A stretch of DNA of 64,000 bases from Amaricoccus macauensis_A (GTDB taxonomy: Bacteria > Pseudomonadota > Alphaproteobacteria > Rhodobacterales > Rhodobacteraceae): contig NZ_JBNAFY010000010.1 of assembly GCF_049800915.1 (NCBI RefSeq), positions 1 to 64,000 on the forward strand. The letters are read 5' to 3'. A model generated the notes under the pieces. The model was not told where the DNA came from and did not search any database. It worked only from the letters and a program-made list of their open reading frames with translations. The position numbers and the translations under genes were made by a program. Shown here piece after piece: positions 25,658 to 34,001 of the stretch (within the stretch, counting starts at the first letter, position 1; each line of letters starts with the position of its first letter).

Positions 25658-27033
25658 CGGGCGACCAGGTCCCGCGCGCGCTCCGGGCTTGCTGCCTCGG
25701 CATAGCAGCGCAGTTCCGGCGCATTGCCCGAGGGCCGCAGGTGCAGGATCTCGTCTCCCTCGAGCCCCATCCGCACCCCGTCGCTGGTGTCCGGTTCGCC
25801 CGCGGGCGCCAGCCCCAGCCCGGAGAGGAAGTCGCGCCGCGCCGTCTCTTCCGCCGCCAGCCCGGCCAGAAGCGGCCCGCTGCGGTCCTGGCCGATCTCC
25901 TTGAGCCGGTCGCTCGCGGTATAGCGCGCCGGAAGGCTCGCCACGAGTTCGGAGACCCGCAGGCCGCGTGTCTTCGCCGCCACCAGCGTGGCCAGAAGCG
26001 GCACCACCGCGTCGCGGGTGGGAAGCGCCGAGAGCACCGCGCCGCCTTCGTTCGTCACATCGCCGCCCAGAAGGAAGCCGCCATTGGCCTCGAAGCCCAC
26101 TACGAGCCGCGCGCCCGCGGCCTCCAGCTCCTCCATGGCCGCGATCACGTAGGGCGAGCCGATGCGGGTGCGGGCGATATGCGCGAAGGCCCCCGTGCGC
26201 TCCAGCGCCGTGTTCGAGGAAATCGGCGTCGCCACCGCATCCGCGCCCAGGAACTGCGCGGTCAGAACCCCGAGAATGTCGCCGCGCAGGATCGTGCCCG
26301 CCTCGTCGGCCATCAGCGGCCGGTCGCCGTCGCCATCGGTGGAGACCATGGCATCGAGCCGCTCGGAGGCGGTCTTCTCGCGCGCCAGCGCCTCGTCCTC
26401 GGGCCGGACCGCCTCGGTGTCGATCGGGATGAACCCGTCGGTGCGCCCGAAAGCGATCACCTCCGCGCCGAGGCCCTCAAGGATCTCCGTCAGCACGTCG
26501 CGCCCCGCGGCCGAGTGCTGGTAGACGCCGATCCGGGTCCCTGCGAGCGCATCGGGTGCGAAGAACCCGGTGATCCGCTCGATATAGCGCCGCCGCGCCG
26601 CGTCATCCTCCGCCGGGGAGACCGGCGCGGGCAGGGGGGTGGGGGCATCCGCAAGCGCCGCGGTGATGCCCGCCTCGTCGGCCTTGGTGATCTCGCCGGT
26701 CGCGCGGTAGAACTTCAGCCCGTTGTAGTCGAAGGGAATGTGGCTGCCGGTCACCATCAGCGCGGGCAGCCCGCGGGCGGCACTTTCGAGCGCCAGCGCG
26801 GGCGTCGGCAGCACGCCGCATTGCACGCCCTGCACTCCCGCCGCCTCGGCCGCGGCCAGGACCTCGCCCGCGATCCGCTCCGAACTCGGCCTGAGATCAC
26901 GCCCCACCAGAAGCGCCTCTGCGGGCGCGCCGTCGGTCTCGAGATGGCGCAGGAAGGCCGCCGTATAGGCGGTGACCAGCTCGCCGGTCATGTCGCTGAC
27001 AAGGCCGCGCAATCCGCTTGTGCCAAATTTCAT
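25624..27033 (-). CDS. Phosphomannomutase/phosphoglucomutase-type phosphohexomutase
   Basis: This 469-residue cytoplasmic enzyme interconverts hexose-6-phosphate and hexose-1-phosphate, feeding nucleotide-sugar synthesis. The N-terminus KFGTSGLRGLVSDMTGELV is the family signature. The active-site phosphoserine loop reads MVTGSHIPFDYNGLKFY (Ser in TGSHIP). The metal site is STDGDGDRPL, the sugar-specificity loop GFEANGGFLLGG, and the phosphate-binding C-terminal motif LRPSGNAPELRCYAEA. GEANGG-type loops accept both glucose and mannose, so specificity cannot be fixed. It lies 99 bp after kpsT on the same strand, in the capsule export unit. Confidence 0.92.
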   Translation of the reverse strand: MKFGTSGLRGLVSDMTGELVTAYTAAFLRHLETDGAPAEALLVGRDLRPSSERIAGEVLAAAEAAGVQGVQCGVLPTPALALESAARGLPALMVTGSHIPFDYNGLKFYRATGEITKADEAGITAALADAPTPLPAPVSPAEDDAARRRYIERITGFFAPDALAGTRIGVYQHSAAGRDVLTEILEGLGAEVIAFGRTDGFIPIDTEAVRPEDEALAREKTASERLDAMVSTDGDGDRPLMADEAGTILRGDILGVLTAQFLGADAVATPISSNTALERTGAFAHIARTRIGSPYVIAAMEELEAAGARLVVGFEANGGFLLGGDVTNEGGAVLSALPTRDAVVPLLATLVAAKTRGLRVSELVASLPARYTASDRLKEIGQDRSGPLLAGLAAEETARRDFLSGLGLAPAGEPDTSDGVRMGLEGDEILHLRPSGNAPELRCYAEAASPERARDLVARTLEKVAAELR

Positions 27034-27132
27034 GCTGAAATGCTCCGGGGTTTCGGGGTGGGAACGGGAACCGTTCCGGCCATAGCACGCGCAAGCCCCG
27101 CCTGACGAGAAAAAGCCGCAATCTCCGGGCCT

Positions 27133-27792
27133 TCAACCTGCCTTCATGTTCGCCTTGTGTGCGGCAAGCGCCTCTTTCACATCGTCGAAATAGGTCGCCC
27201 GGCCGTTTTCCAGCACCAGGCCCGCATCGCAGTATTTGCGGATCGTGCTGCTGGAATGGGAGACCATCAGCATGCCGGCATCCTTCAGCCGGTTCTTGAA
27301 CACCGAAAGCGACTTCTTCTTGAAGGCGGCATCGCCCACGGCGGTGATCTCGTCGACCAGATACCAGTCGAAGGCGATCCCCATGGACATGCCGAAGGCG
27401 ATGCGCGCCTTCATGCCGGAGGAATAGGAGCGGATCGGCATGTCCATGAAATCGCCCAGTTCGGCGAAATCCTCCACATAGGCCACCAGCGCATCGGTAT
27501 CGACACCGTAGACCCGGGCGGTGAAGCGCACGTTCTGCGCCCCTGTCAGATCGCCGCTGAAACTGCCCTTGAAACCCAGAGGCCAGGAGACCGAGGCATG
27601 GCGCAGGATGCGGCCCGAATCGGGCTTGGCGATGCCCGCCACCATGCCAAGCAGGGTCGACTTGCCCGCGCCGTTGCGCCCGAGCACGCCCACCTTGCGC
27701 CCCGCGGGCAGGGTCAGCGAGAAATTGTCGAGCAGCACCTTGCGCCGCGTGGTGGTGCGGTAGGCCTTGCAGACGTTCCGGAACTCGATCAC
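27133..27792 (-). CDS. kpsT: Capsule polysaccharide ABC transporter ATP-binding protein (KpsT/CtrD family)
   Basis: This is a 219-residue ATPase with Walker A GRNGAGKST (residues 38-46), the signature region in SYSSGMKARIAFGMSM and Walker B in FDWYLVDEI. Its length is typical of KpsT/CtrD/BexA, without the O-antigen-binding C-terminal extension of Wzt. It powers export of phospholipid-linked capsule together with the KpsM permease (29664-30503) and the KpsE-type adaptor (27972-29525). It lies downstream of kpsE across a stem-loop repeat array. Confidence 0.92.
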   Translation of the reverse strand: MIEFRNVCKAYRTTTRRKVLLDNFSLTLPAGRKVGVLGRNGAGKSTLLGMVAGIAKPDSGRILRHASVSWPLGFKGSFSGDLTGAQNVRFTARVYGVDTDALVAYVEDFAELGDFMDMPIRSYSSGMKARIAFGMSMGIAFDWYLVDEITAVGDAAFKKKSLSVFKNRLKDAGMLMVSHSSSTIRKYCDAGLVLENGRATYFDDVKEALAAHKANMKAG

Positions 27793-27843
27793 GGGTCAGC
27801 CCTCACCTGACGGCTGCCTGCCGAAGGGCGCGAAGCCGTTTGC

Positions 27844-27968
27844 GTGCGGCATGTTTTTGTGGATCGCATGCCGAAAAGCCCGAAACCGGTGTCCACTTTC
27901 GTGCGGCATGCTTTTGTCGGTCGCATGCCGAAAAGCCCGAAACCGGTGTCCACTTTCGTGCGGCATGC
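27844..27968. repeat. 57-bp tandem stem-loop repeat between kpsE and kpsT
   Basis: Two full units (starting 27844 and 27901) and a partial third (27958) repeat every 57 bp. Each contains CGGCATG and CATGCCG arms around a T-rich 12-13-nt loop, and the sequence AAACCGGTGTCCACTTTCG. The array fills the gap between the KpsE stop and the KpsT start, so in the minus-strand transcript it would form successive hairpins between the two cistrons. Confidence 0.8.
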
Positions 27969-27971
27969 TCA

Positions 27972-29525
27972 CTAATTACTATCACGCACATTGTAATAGA
28001 TCAGCATCAGCGTGCCCCAGCCCAGGACCAGGAACAGTCCCGTCAGCCCCGCGAGCAGCGTCCGGCGGGGATAGAGCGCGCTCTGGGCCAGCGTCGGGCG
28101 CACATGGGGGGCGAGGTAGCGGCTCTGGCGCCGGGCTTCGGCCCGCGCGGCGGCAAGGGAGGCGAGCGCCTGGGTATAGGCGGTGTTGGCGAACTCGATA
28201 TCGACCAGCAGCTCCTCGTAGGTGCCGACCACCTCCGGAAGCACCCCGTCGACCCCGCCCACGCCGAGATTCTGCCGCTCCTCCTCGATCTGCTCGGTGA
28301 TCGCGGAGATCCGCCGGTTGGCCTGGATCACCCGCTGGTCGTCCTCGGCGGCATAGGAGAGCAGCACGTCGCGCTCCACCAGCGCCTGGGCCAGCTCCTG
28401 CTGGAGCGCGTTCAAGAGTCCCATCTGGCCGGCGATGTCGGCCGAAGGGTCGACGATGCGGTTGGTGCGGCGGAAATCGGCCATGCGCTTGCGGACGTCG
28501 CGCAGATGCGCCTCCGCCTCTTCCAGCTCCTCGCGGGCGAAGCGCACCGCATCCTCGCGCGCCTGTTCGGACAGGAGGTTCACCACCCGGCTGCTCTCGG
28601 CCAGCACCGCCGTGGTGATCGCCTGGGCATCCTCGGGGGTGAAGGCATTGGCGCGCACATGGATGATGCCCGCGCTCGATTCGTAGCTCACCTCGACCAT
28701 GCTGCGCCAGTAATCGAGCAGATCCTCGATCGTGGCGTCGGGCCCCAGGGTGAAATAGGGATCGTTCTCGGCGCGGTTGAAGATCGTGCGCAGGTCGAGC
28801 TGATCGTCGATGTTCTCAACGATCTTCTGGCTGCGGATGAACTCGAACAGGATATCGGCTTCCGAAGCCGAGCCGGGGTTGATCTGGGTGATCGCCCCCA
28901 GAAGCCCGGCGGCGGCGGATGACTGCTCCTCGGAGCGGATCGAGAAGGCGGTTTCCGAGTGATACTGGTCGGCGGCGCGGGTGTAGAGATAGCCGCTGGC
29001 CAGCGCGAAGGGCAGCAGCACCACGATCAGGAAGGACACGAGGATCGCCCAGTGCCGGCTCCGTGCCCGGGCCGGCGGCACCTCGATGCCGGACGTGCTG
29101 CCGCTCGCGGGGAGGATCTCGCCGGAAAAACCCTCGGCCCGGGGGGGCGCCGCGGAGGCGGCCTGGGAGGCCGACGCGGAGGCGGCCTTCAGCTTGCCGC
29201 CCTTCTTCCTTTTCCGCTTGCCGGCCTTCCGGTCGAGGGTCTTTTCCTTACGGGCCTTGAGCTTCTGCCGGCGTGACCGGTTGCCCGAGGGCGGTGTGTC
29301 GCCCGACTGCCGATTCGTCTTCCGGCCGCGCGCATTGCGTCGCCGGCCCCGCCCGCGGGCGGGAAAGGCCGCGACATCGCCGCCGCCATCACCGCTGCCG
29401 TCCGGCTCGGCATCTCCCGCCTGCACGGGGTCCGGGCCCTGGCGGGGCTGGGAGGCGTCCTGTCCGGGGGTCTGGGCCGCCTCCTCTTCGGGGGGCGCGC
29501 CGGTCTCGGTCTGGGGATGGATCAT
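27972..29525 (-). CDS. kpsE: KpsE/CtrB-type capsule export inner-membrane protein with basic N-terminal extension
   Basis: This 517-residue adaptor is of the polysaccharide co-polymerase type that links the ABC exporter to the outer-membrane channel. The ATG at 29525 has AGGTGA 3 nt upstream. Residues 1-150 are disordered, with a strongly basic stretch (RRRNARGRKTNRQ, then RSRRQKLKARKEKTLDRKAG, then KRKRKKGG). A membrane helix (HWAILVSFLIVVLLPFALAS) follows, then a periplasmic helical domain with coiled coils. A C-terminal helix (LLAGLTGLFLVLGWGTLMLI) ends the protein. The core matches KpsE/CtrB; the long Lys/Arg-rich cytoplasmic arm is not usual in the classic enterobacterial proteins. It is divergent from kpsM, 138 bp away. 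Confidence 0.87.
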   Translation of the reverse strand: MIHPQTETGAPPEEEAAQTPGQDASQPRQGPDPVQAGDAEPDGSGDGGGDVAAFPARGRGRRRNARGRKTNRQSGDTPPSGNRSRRQKLKARKEKTLDRKAGKRKRKKGGKLKAASASASQAASAAPPRAEGFSGEILPASGSTSGIEVPPARARSRHWAILVSFLIVVLLPFALASGYLYTRAADQYHSETAFSIRSEEQSSAAAGLLGAITQINPGSASEADILFEFIRSQKIVENIDDQLDLRTIFNRAENDPYFTLGPDATIEDLLDYWRSMVEVSYESSAGIIHVRANAFTPEDAQAITTAVLAESSRVVNLLSEQAREDAVRFAREELEEAEAHLRDVRKRMADFRRTNRIVDPSADIAGQMGLLNALQQELAQALVERDVLLSYAAEDDQRVIQANRRISAITEQIEEERQNLGVGGVDGVLPEVVGTYEELLVDIEFANTAYTQALASLAAARAEARRQSRYLAPHVRPTLAQSALYPRRTLLAGLTGLFLVLGWGTLMLIYYNVRDSN

Positions 29526-29663
29526 CTTCACCTGCGGCACTGGTTTCGGACCAGGCTTGTTATCGGAACATGGTGTGGTTTACCGTCTGGGCGAATACAA
29601 GGCAAATGACGCCGGCCGCACGAATTCGACAGTTTCGCCCGTGTTTTCTCCGTGCCGGCGCCG

Positions 29664-30503
29664 ATGAAGAGAAAAGCCTCTCCCGTGAGTTCATTCGATA
29701 CCTTCAGACTCTCTCCGCTCCGGCCGCGTGCGGACCGCCCCTCCTTCCAGCGGCTGCGCGTGCTCAGCGCGCTGGTGATCCGCGAGATGGGCACCTCCTT
29801 CGGCAAGTCCGCGGGCGGCTATTTCTGGGCCATCGCCCAGCCGCTCGGCGGCATCCTGCTTCTGGCCATCGCCTTCGGCCTGGCGCTGCGCAGCCCGCCG
29901 CTCGGCAACAGTTTCCTGTTCTTCTATTCTACGGGCATCGTGCCGCTTCAGCTCTTCCTGACCATGCATCGCGCGGTGAGTTCCGCGATCACCTCCAACC
30001 GCGGGCTGCTGGCCTATCCGGTGGTCAGCGCGCTTGATGCGGTGGCGGCGAAATTCCTGCTCACGCTGATGACCAATTTCATGATCGCGGTCCTGCTGAT
30101 CGGCGGCATCATCGTCGTCAGCGGGGCCTATGTGATCCTCGACTGGGAGATGATCGTCATTTCTTTCACGCTGGTCTCGCTGCTGGGCCTCGGAGTGGGC
30201 ACGCTCAACTGCGTGCTTTTCGGCTTCTTTCCCACCTGGAAGAACATCTGGTCGGTGCTCACCCGGCCGCTCTTCATCATCTCGGGCGTGTTCTACGTCT
30301 TCGAGAGCATTCCGGCCGCCTTCCAGGACGTGGTCTGGTACAATCCCGTCCTGCAATGCATCGGCCTGATGCGCGCGGGCTTCTTCGGCACCTACAATGC
30401 CGATTACGTCTCGATCCCCTATGTGCTGGGCATCTCGCTCACCTGCCTGGTGATCGGCGGCTACCTGGTGCGCCGCCATGCCGCCTTCCTGATCGAGCAG
30501 TAG
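29664..30503 (+). CDS. kpsM: Capsule polysaccharide ABC transporter permease (KpsM family)
   Basis: This 279-residue ABC-2 type permease has six membrane segments (for example AQPLGGILLLAIAFGLAL, KFLLTLMTNFMIAVLLIGGI, VISFTLVSLLGLGVGTLNCV, YVLGISLTCLVIGGYLV). The family signature near RPLFIISGVFYVFESIPAAF is clear. No good ribosome binding site marks the start; GTG at 29652 or ATG at 29664 are both possible. It pairs with the KpsT ATPase encoded on the opposite strand. The stop codon is followed immediately by the palindromic repeat element at 30504. Confidence 0.9.
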   Translation: MKRKASPVSSFDTFRLSPLRPRADRPSFQRLRVLSALVIREMGTSFGKSAGGYFWAIAQPLGGILLLAIAFGLALRSPPLGNSFLFFYSTGIVPLQLFLTMHRAVSSAITSNRGLLAYPVVSALDAVAAKFLLTLMTNFMIAVLLIGGIIVVSGAYVILDWEMIVISFTLVSLLGLGVGTLNCVLFGFFPTWKNIWSVLTRPLFIISGVFYVFESIPAAFQDVVWYNPVLQCIGLMRAGFFGTYNADYVSIPYVLGISLTCLVIGGYLVRRHAAFLIEQ

Positions 30504-30660
30504 GACCAAAACCGTTCCGGGTGGCGAAAGCCGCCTGGAAAAGGATTTTGGTCCCGAGAAAGCAAACCGTTCCGGGTGGCGAAAGCCGTCCGGAAAAGGA
30601 TTTTGGTCCCGAGAAAGCAAACCGTTCCGGATGGCATTTGCCATGCGGACAGGGCGTTTG
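30504..30660. repeat. 55-bp tandem palindromic element (three copies) after kpsM
   Basis: Copies start with ACCGTTCCGG at 30511, 30566 and 30621, a 55-bp period. Copy 1 has outer arms GACCAAAACCG and GGATTTTGGTC (30504-30553) and an inner GGTGGC / GCCGCC stem around GAAA. Copy 2 is very similar. Copy 3 is altered to an ATGGCA-TTT-GCCAT hairpin. It begins at the base after the KpsM stop codon. The outer arms match the element at 12441-12489. Confidence 0.75.
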
Positions 30661-30785
30661 CTCCCGGAGAGGGCCATCGGCCCGGGTCACCCTCGGGCGC
30701 GGGGCCTGTGCCGAAGCGGGGTGTCGGGGTGGAATGGCCGGGTGGAATGGCTGGTGGGCGGAATGGTTGGGCGCGGGTCAGCGCC

Positions 30786-31499
30786 TCAGAACGAGCCTTC
30801 CTTCTGGAACGGCACGAACAGCGTCCTGACGAGGATCTTCGCATCCAGGAGCAGCGAGTGGCTGCGGATGTATTCCAGGTCGAAATCGACGCGCTCCTCG
30901 GCCATCGAACGGCTGTGGACCGGGCCGCGGTTGCCGTTGATCTGGGCAAGGCCGGTCATGCCGGGGCGGACCGTGTGACGTTCGTGATACTCGGGGATCA
31001 TGTCCTCGATGCTTTCGCCATCGACCTCGAGCACCAGCGCATGCGGGCGCGGACCCACCAGCGACATCTTGCCGCAGAGCACGTCCCAGAGCTGCGGCAG
31101 CTCGTCGAGGCAGGTCTTGCGCAGGAAGCGGCCCACGGGCGTCACGCGATCATCGTCGCGGGTCGCCTGGCGCTTGCCGGTCATGTCGGTGCCCTCGACG
31201 CGCATGGTGCGGAACTTCGTCACCACCACGACGTTCCGGCCGGCGCCGTAGCGCGGCTGGCGGAAGAAGATCGGGCCGGGCGAACTGAATTTCACCGCCA
31301 GGGCGATGGCGGCGAGAACGGGCGCGAAGCTCAGGAGCAGCACGGAAGCCATGATGTAATCGGCCACGGTCTTCAGTTTCCAGGAGAGCCCGGAGCGGGC
31401 CGCTCCAGCATCCGGATGCCGATGTTTCCGAGAAAGGTCGGAGTCTTGCGAACTGTCGGAGAGCGTCAGGTTTCCGTCAAGTTCCGTAAAGAGTGTCAT
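30786..31499 (-). CDS. Polyprenyl-phosphate sugar-1-phosphate transferase (priming, ExoY/WbaP-like)
   Basis: This 237-residue enzyme starts repeat-unit assembly by moving a sugar-1-phosphate from UDP-sugar to undecaprenyl phosphate. The ATG at 31499 is preferred over the longer frame. One N-terminal membrane helix (ADYIMASVLLLSFAPVLAAI) precedes the catalytic core: GPIFFRQPRYGAGRNVVVVT, KFRTMRVEG, the Asp-Glu pair in KTCLDELPQLWDVLCGKM, then SLVGPRP and RPGMTGLAQING. This is the short PglC/ExoY form without the extra N-terminal helices of WbaP. Sugar specificity cannot be read from sequence. It lies at the end of the minus-strand glycosyltransferase unit. Confidence 0.92.
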   Translation of the reverse strand: MTLFTELDGNLTLSDSSQDSDLSRKHRHPDAGAARSGLSWKLKTVADYIMASVLLLSFAPVLAAIALAVKFSSPGPIFFRQPRYGAGRNVVVVTKFRTMRVEGTDMTGKRQATRDDDRVTPVGRFLRKTCLDELPQLWDVLCGKMSLVGPRPHALVLEVDGESIEDMIPEYHERHTVRPGMTGLAQINGNRGPVHSRSMAEERVDFDLEYIRSHSLLLDAKILVRTLFVPFQKEGSF

Positions 31500-31886
31500 C
31501 CGTCTACCCTGATCCAAGCACCATGAAAGCAACGCGAGCAGCAGAAACAGAAACCCTCTTCGGCGATCCGATGCGGAAACGCCAACAGGGCACCCGAACA
31601 AGGCCACGCGTATCACGGCCCTAGGAGCGTTCCTTCTGAAACATCGATTCTGTGAGCTACCCCTCTCACGGGGGGAATTAAGACACTATTCACCTCGAAT
31701 TTCAACTAAATTTTCGCCTTAATTGAATACCTTGGAGGATCATGGTGAATTTGTGCCACGCGTCCGCACCCGGTCTTTCCGCCCATGTCCCAAGGAACTT
31801 GGGCTTTTCGCACGCGGCCCGGTCCGGGCTTCGGGGCCTTCGTGGGGCGGTCCCGGGGTTGCATCCTGCGGTTGTGGCCCGCCCTT
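31500..31886. other. 387-bp gap, AT-rich leader of the priming transferase
   Basis: No gene was seen. 31620-31740 is clearly AT-rich relative to the surroundings and probably holds the promoter of the sugar transferase on the minus strand. CCCAAG-GAA-CTTGGG followed by CTTTT lies at 31789-31808 in the plus orientation, but no plus-strand gene precedes it, so a terminator call is not made. Confidence 0.4.
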
Positions 31887-32801
31887 TCAGGCTGCCTGCA
31901 CGTCGCAGGCCCGCAGGACGCCGTCCCATTCCTCGTGGCGGGCGAGGATCGCCGCCAGTCCCGGCACGCGCTCCAGCAGCGCCCGCGTGCGGCAGAGAAG
32001 CGGCGCCTGGGACGCGATGACCTTCGGCCAGTGGTAATGGGCGAAATAGGGGCTGGCCGCGCCGGTGTCCGAGAGGTGGCAGGGAAAGTTGAACCGGTCG
32101 CCCAGGGGCCGGATCTCCCAGCCGAGCCGGGCGGCGGTCACCGGCAGGGCGATCTGGTCGACCCAGGGGCGCTTGTTCAGGATGCGCGGCTCGGCATCGA
32201 TCCGGCGCACCGTCTCCACCCACATGCGCGCAAACGCGTCCCCGTCGCGCACCGAGATGAAGCCGGCGTTGAAATAGGGCCGCATCGCCTCGCGGCTGGC
32301 GGTGGAGGTGAAGCTCTTCGCCGGGGTCTCGAGGTTGAAGAGCTGCCAGACCCGCGACCAGCTTCCCCCCCCGCGCGAGAAGGTGTCGATGTCGGCGGGC
32401 TTGGCGGCGATGTCCGCGCCGAGCTCCGGATGCCAGGAGAAGGGGCACATCAGCAGCATGTCGCTGTCGAGAAACACCGCCGGCCCCGATATGCCCTCGA
32501 GGGCCGCGACCTTGTTGCCATGGGGATAGTCGGGATCGATCCGGTTCTCCGCCGGCACGAGCGGGATGCCGAGCCCCTCGAAAAGGGCCCTTGCCTCCGG
32601 CCCGAGCGCGCCCCAGCGCGCCTCGGGTTCCATCACCCGGGCGACGATCCTGCCCGGCAGGTAATACTGCGCGAGGCTGGCGGCGAGCAGCGCGCTCTTG
32701 GCCTCGAGCGGGCCGCCATGGACCACGAGGACCAGGGTCGGGCAGCGTGCCGCGAGCCGCTCCGAGACCGCCCGGGGGGCGGGGAAGGCGGGGCCGTCCA
32801 T
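31887..32801 (-). CDS. Glycosyltransferase-like protein (GT-A, nucleotide-diphospho-sugar transferase type)
   Basis: This 304-residue protein resembles GT8-type GT-A folds. A DxD-like metal motif lies in AVFLDSDMLLMCPFSWHPEL, preceded by IDPDYPHGNKVAALEGISGP, which is the usual arrangement before the DxD strand. Downstream, RPYFNAGFISVRDGDAFARM and NKRPWVDQIALPVTAARLG fit the acceptor and Asp catalytic loops. There is no signal or membrane segment. The start codon abuts the stop of the preceding GT (TAGATG). It is likely the last gene of the minus-strand unit from 38413. Confidence 0.75.
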   Translation of the reverse strand: MDGPAFPAPRAVSERLAARCPTLVLVVHGGPLEAKSALLAASLAQYYLPGRIVARVMEPEARWGALGPEARALFEGLGIPLVPAENRIDPDYPHGNKVAALEGISGPAVFLDSDMLLMCPFSWHPELGADIAAKPADIDTFSRGGGSWSRVWQLFNLETPAKSFTSTASREAMRPYFNAGFISVRDGDAFARMWVETVRRIDAEPRILNKRPWVDQIALPVTAARLGWEIRPLGDRFNFPCHLSDTGAASPYFAHYHWPKVIASQAPLLCRTRALLERVPGLAAILARHEEWDGVLRACDVQAA

Positions 32802-34001
32802 CTACAGAACCTCCACGAGGGGCCGGATCTCGTGCTCCGGGTCGCAATGGCGCTCCCAGAAGGTCCGGGTGTTGCGCGCCCGCGCCCGCACCTCCTCGCG
32901 ATCGGAGGCGAGACGGGCGACGAGATCGCGGATTGCGGGCAGCGAGAATTCCTCGAGCACCCAGCCCGCGCCGGTTTCGGCCACCAGCTGCCCCACCTCG
33001 GTGAAGGCCATGGTGATGACCGGGCAACCGTTGCAGAGCGAGGTGATGGCGCGGGTGGAATAGCAGAGCTCGCGCTCGGCATTGCGCTCGAACACGTCGA
33101 GCGAGATATGGGAGCCGGCATTGAGCCGCCGGTAGGCCTCGAAGGCGGCCACGTCCCGATAGACCACCCGACCCTGCGGGCGGCGCGGTCGCTGCCGGGA
33201 GGCGCGGTCGTGGAAATGCAGGTGCTCGCCCACGCCGATCGCCGTGACCTCGACGCCACCGAGATCCGCGAGGTCTTCCAGAGCGCCCGCATCGAGCCCG
33301 CGGGTCCAGGCCTGGTCGAAGCCGCCGAAGAAGACCCGCAGGGGGCCTTCGCGCGCCGGTCCTTGCGCGGGGTTTCCCTGCGCGGGCGCTTCCGTCATGG
33401 CCGCGTCCCCGGCCCAGGGCAGGGCGAGCCGCACGGAAAGCGGGGCGGGCAGATGGACGAGCGGGGGCCGGGCGCGCATGTAATCCGCGCCGTATTCCGC
33501 CCGGCCGGTGCCATTGGCGATGAGGAGGTCGGCCTGGGCGATCAGCTCCTCCTTCTTGCTGCGTTTCGCCTCCAGCCGCCCACCCGAGGAGATGAAGGAA
33601 TGCTCCACCATGGAGGGGCTGAAGAAATCATAGACGATCCGCTGGCCGGGGGCCTTGGCAAAGGCGTCGATCCCGACCCAGCCGATGAAGATGATCGTGG
33701 CGTAGTCGGCCTTCAGGCGCGCCTCGAGCCGCTCGTCGGGGATCACCCGCCAATGGCCGGGAAACCGCATCGAGGGCGCGTTCCAGCGGTCGAGCTGGGC
33801 TCGCACGGTGCTCCGGCGCGTCACGATGTCGCAGTCGTGGCCCGAGGCCCGGAGCCCGAGGTGGAGCCCCTGGGCGCGCAGGCCCTGGGCGCCGCTCGGC
33901 AGTCGCGAGCCGGGCACGCAGCCGTTGCAGACGATGGCGATCCGCCCCGGTCGGTCGGGCGCTTCGGAGGGGGCGGGGACGGGCAGGACCTGTTCGTTCA
34001 T
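32802..34001 (-). CDS. GT-B glycosyltransferase (family 4-like)
   Basis: This is a 399-residue protein. The N-terminal half has a Rossmann-like start (RIAIVCNGCVPGSRLPSGAQ), with IIFIGWVGIDAFAKAPGQRI and LIANGTGRAEYG in the middle. The C-terminal half carries the donor domain (LRVFFGGFDQAW) and the family-typical terminal region GCPVITMAFTEVGQLVAETG followed by AGWVLEEFSL. Its E-x7-E motif is not obvious, so the family is called by architecture. The start overlaps the methyltransferase stop by 4 nt (ATGA). Confidence 0.75.
   Translation of the reverse strand: MNEQVLPVPAPSEAPDRPGRIAIVCNGCVPGSRLPSGAQGLRAQGLHLGLRASGHDCDIVTRRSTVRAQLDRWNAPSMRFPGHWRVIPDERLEARLKADYATIIFIGWVGIDAFAKAPGQRIVYDFFSPSMVEHSFISSGGRLEAKRSKKEELIAQADLLIANGTGRAEYGADYMRARPPLVHLPAPLSVRLALPWAGDAAMTEAPAQGNPAQGPAREGPLRVFFGGFDQAWTRGLDAGALEDLADLGGVEVTAIGVGEHLHFHDRASRQRPRRPQGRVVYRDVAAFEAYRRLNAGSHISLDVFERNAERELCYSTRAITSLCNGCPVITMAFTEVGQLVAETGAGWVLEEFSLPAIRDLVARLASDREEVRARARNTRTFWERHCDPEHEIRPLVEVL

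Noticed and set aside
31789..31808. CCCAAG-GAA-CTTGGG hairpin followed by CTTTT as a terminator
   Set aside because: Oriented for the plus strand, where no gene ends nearby; probably chance.
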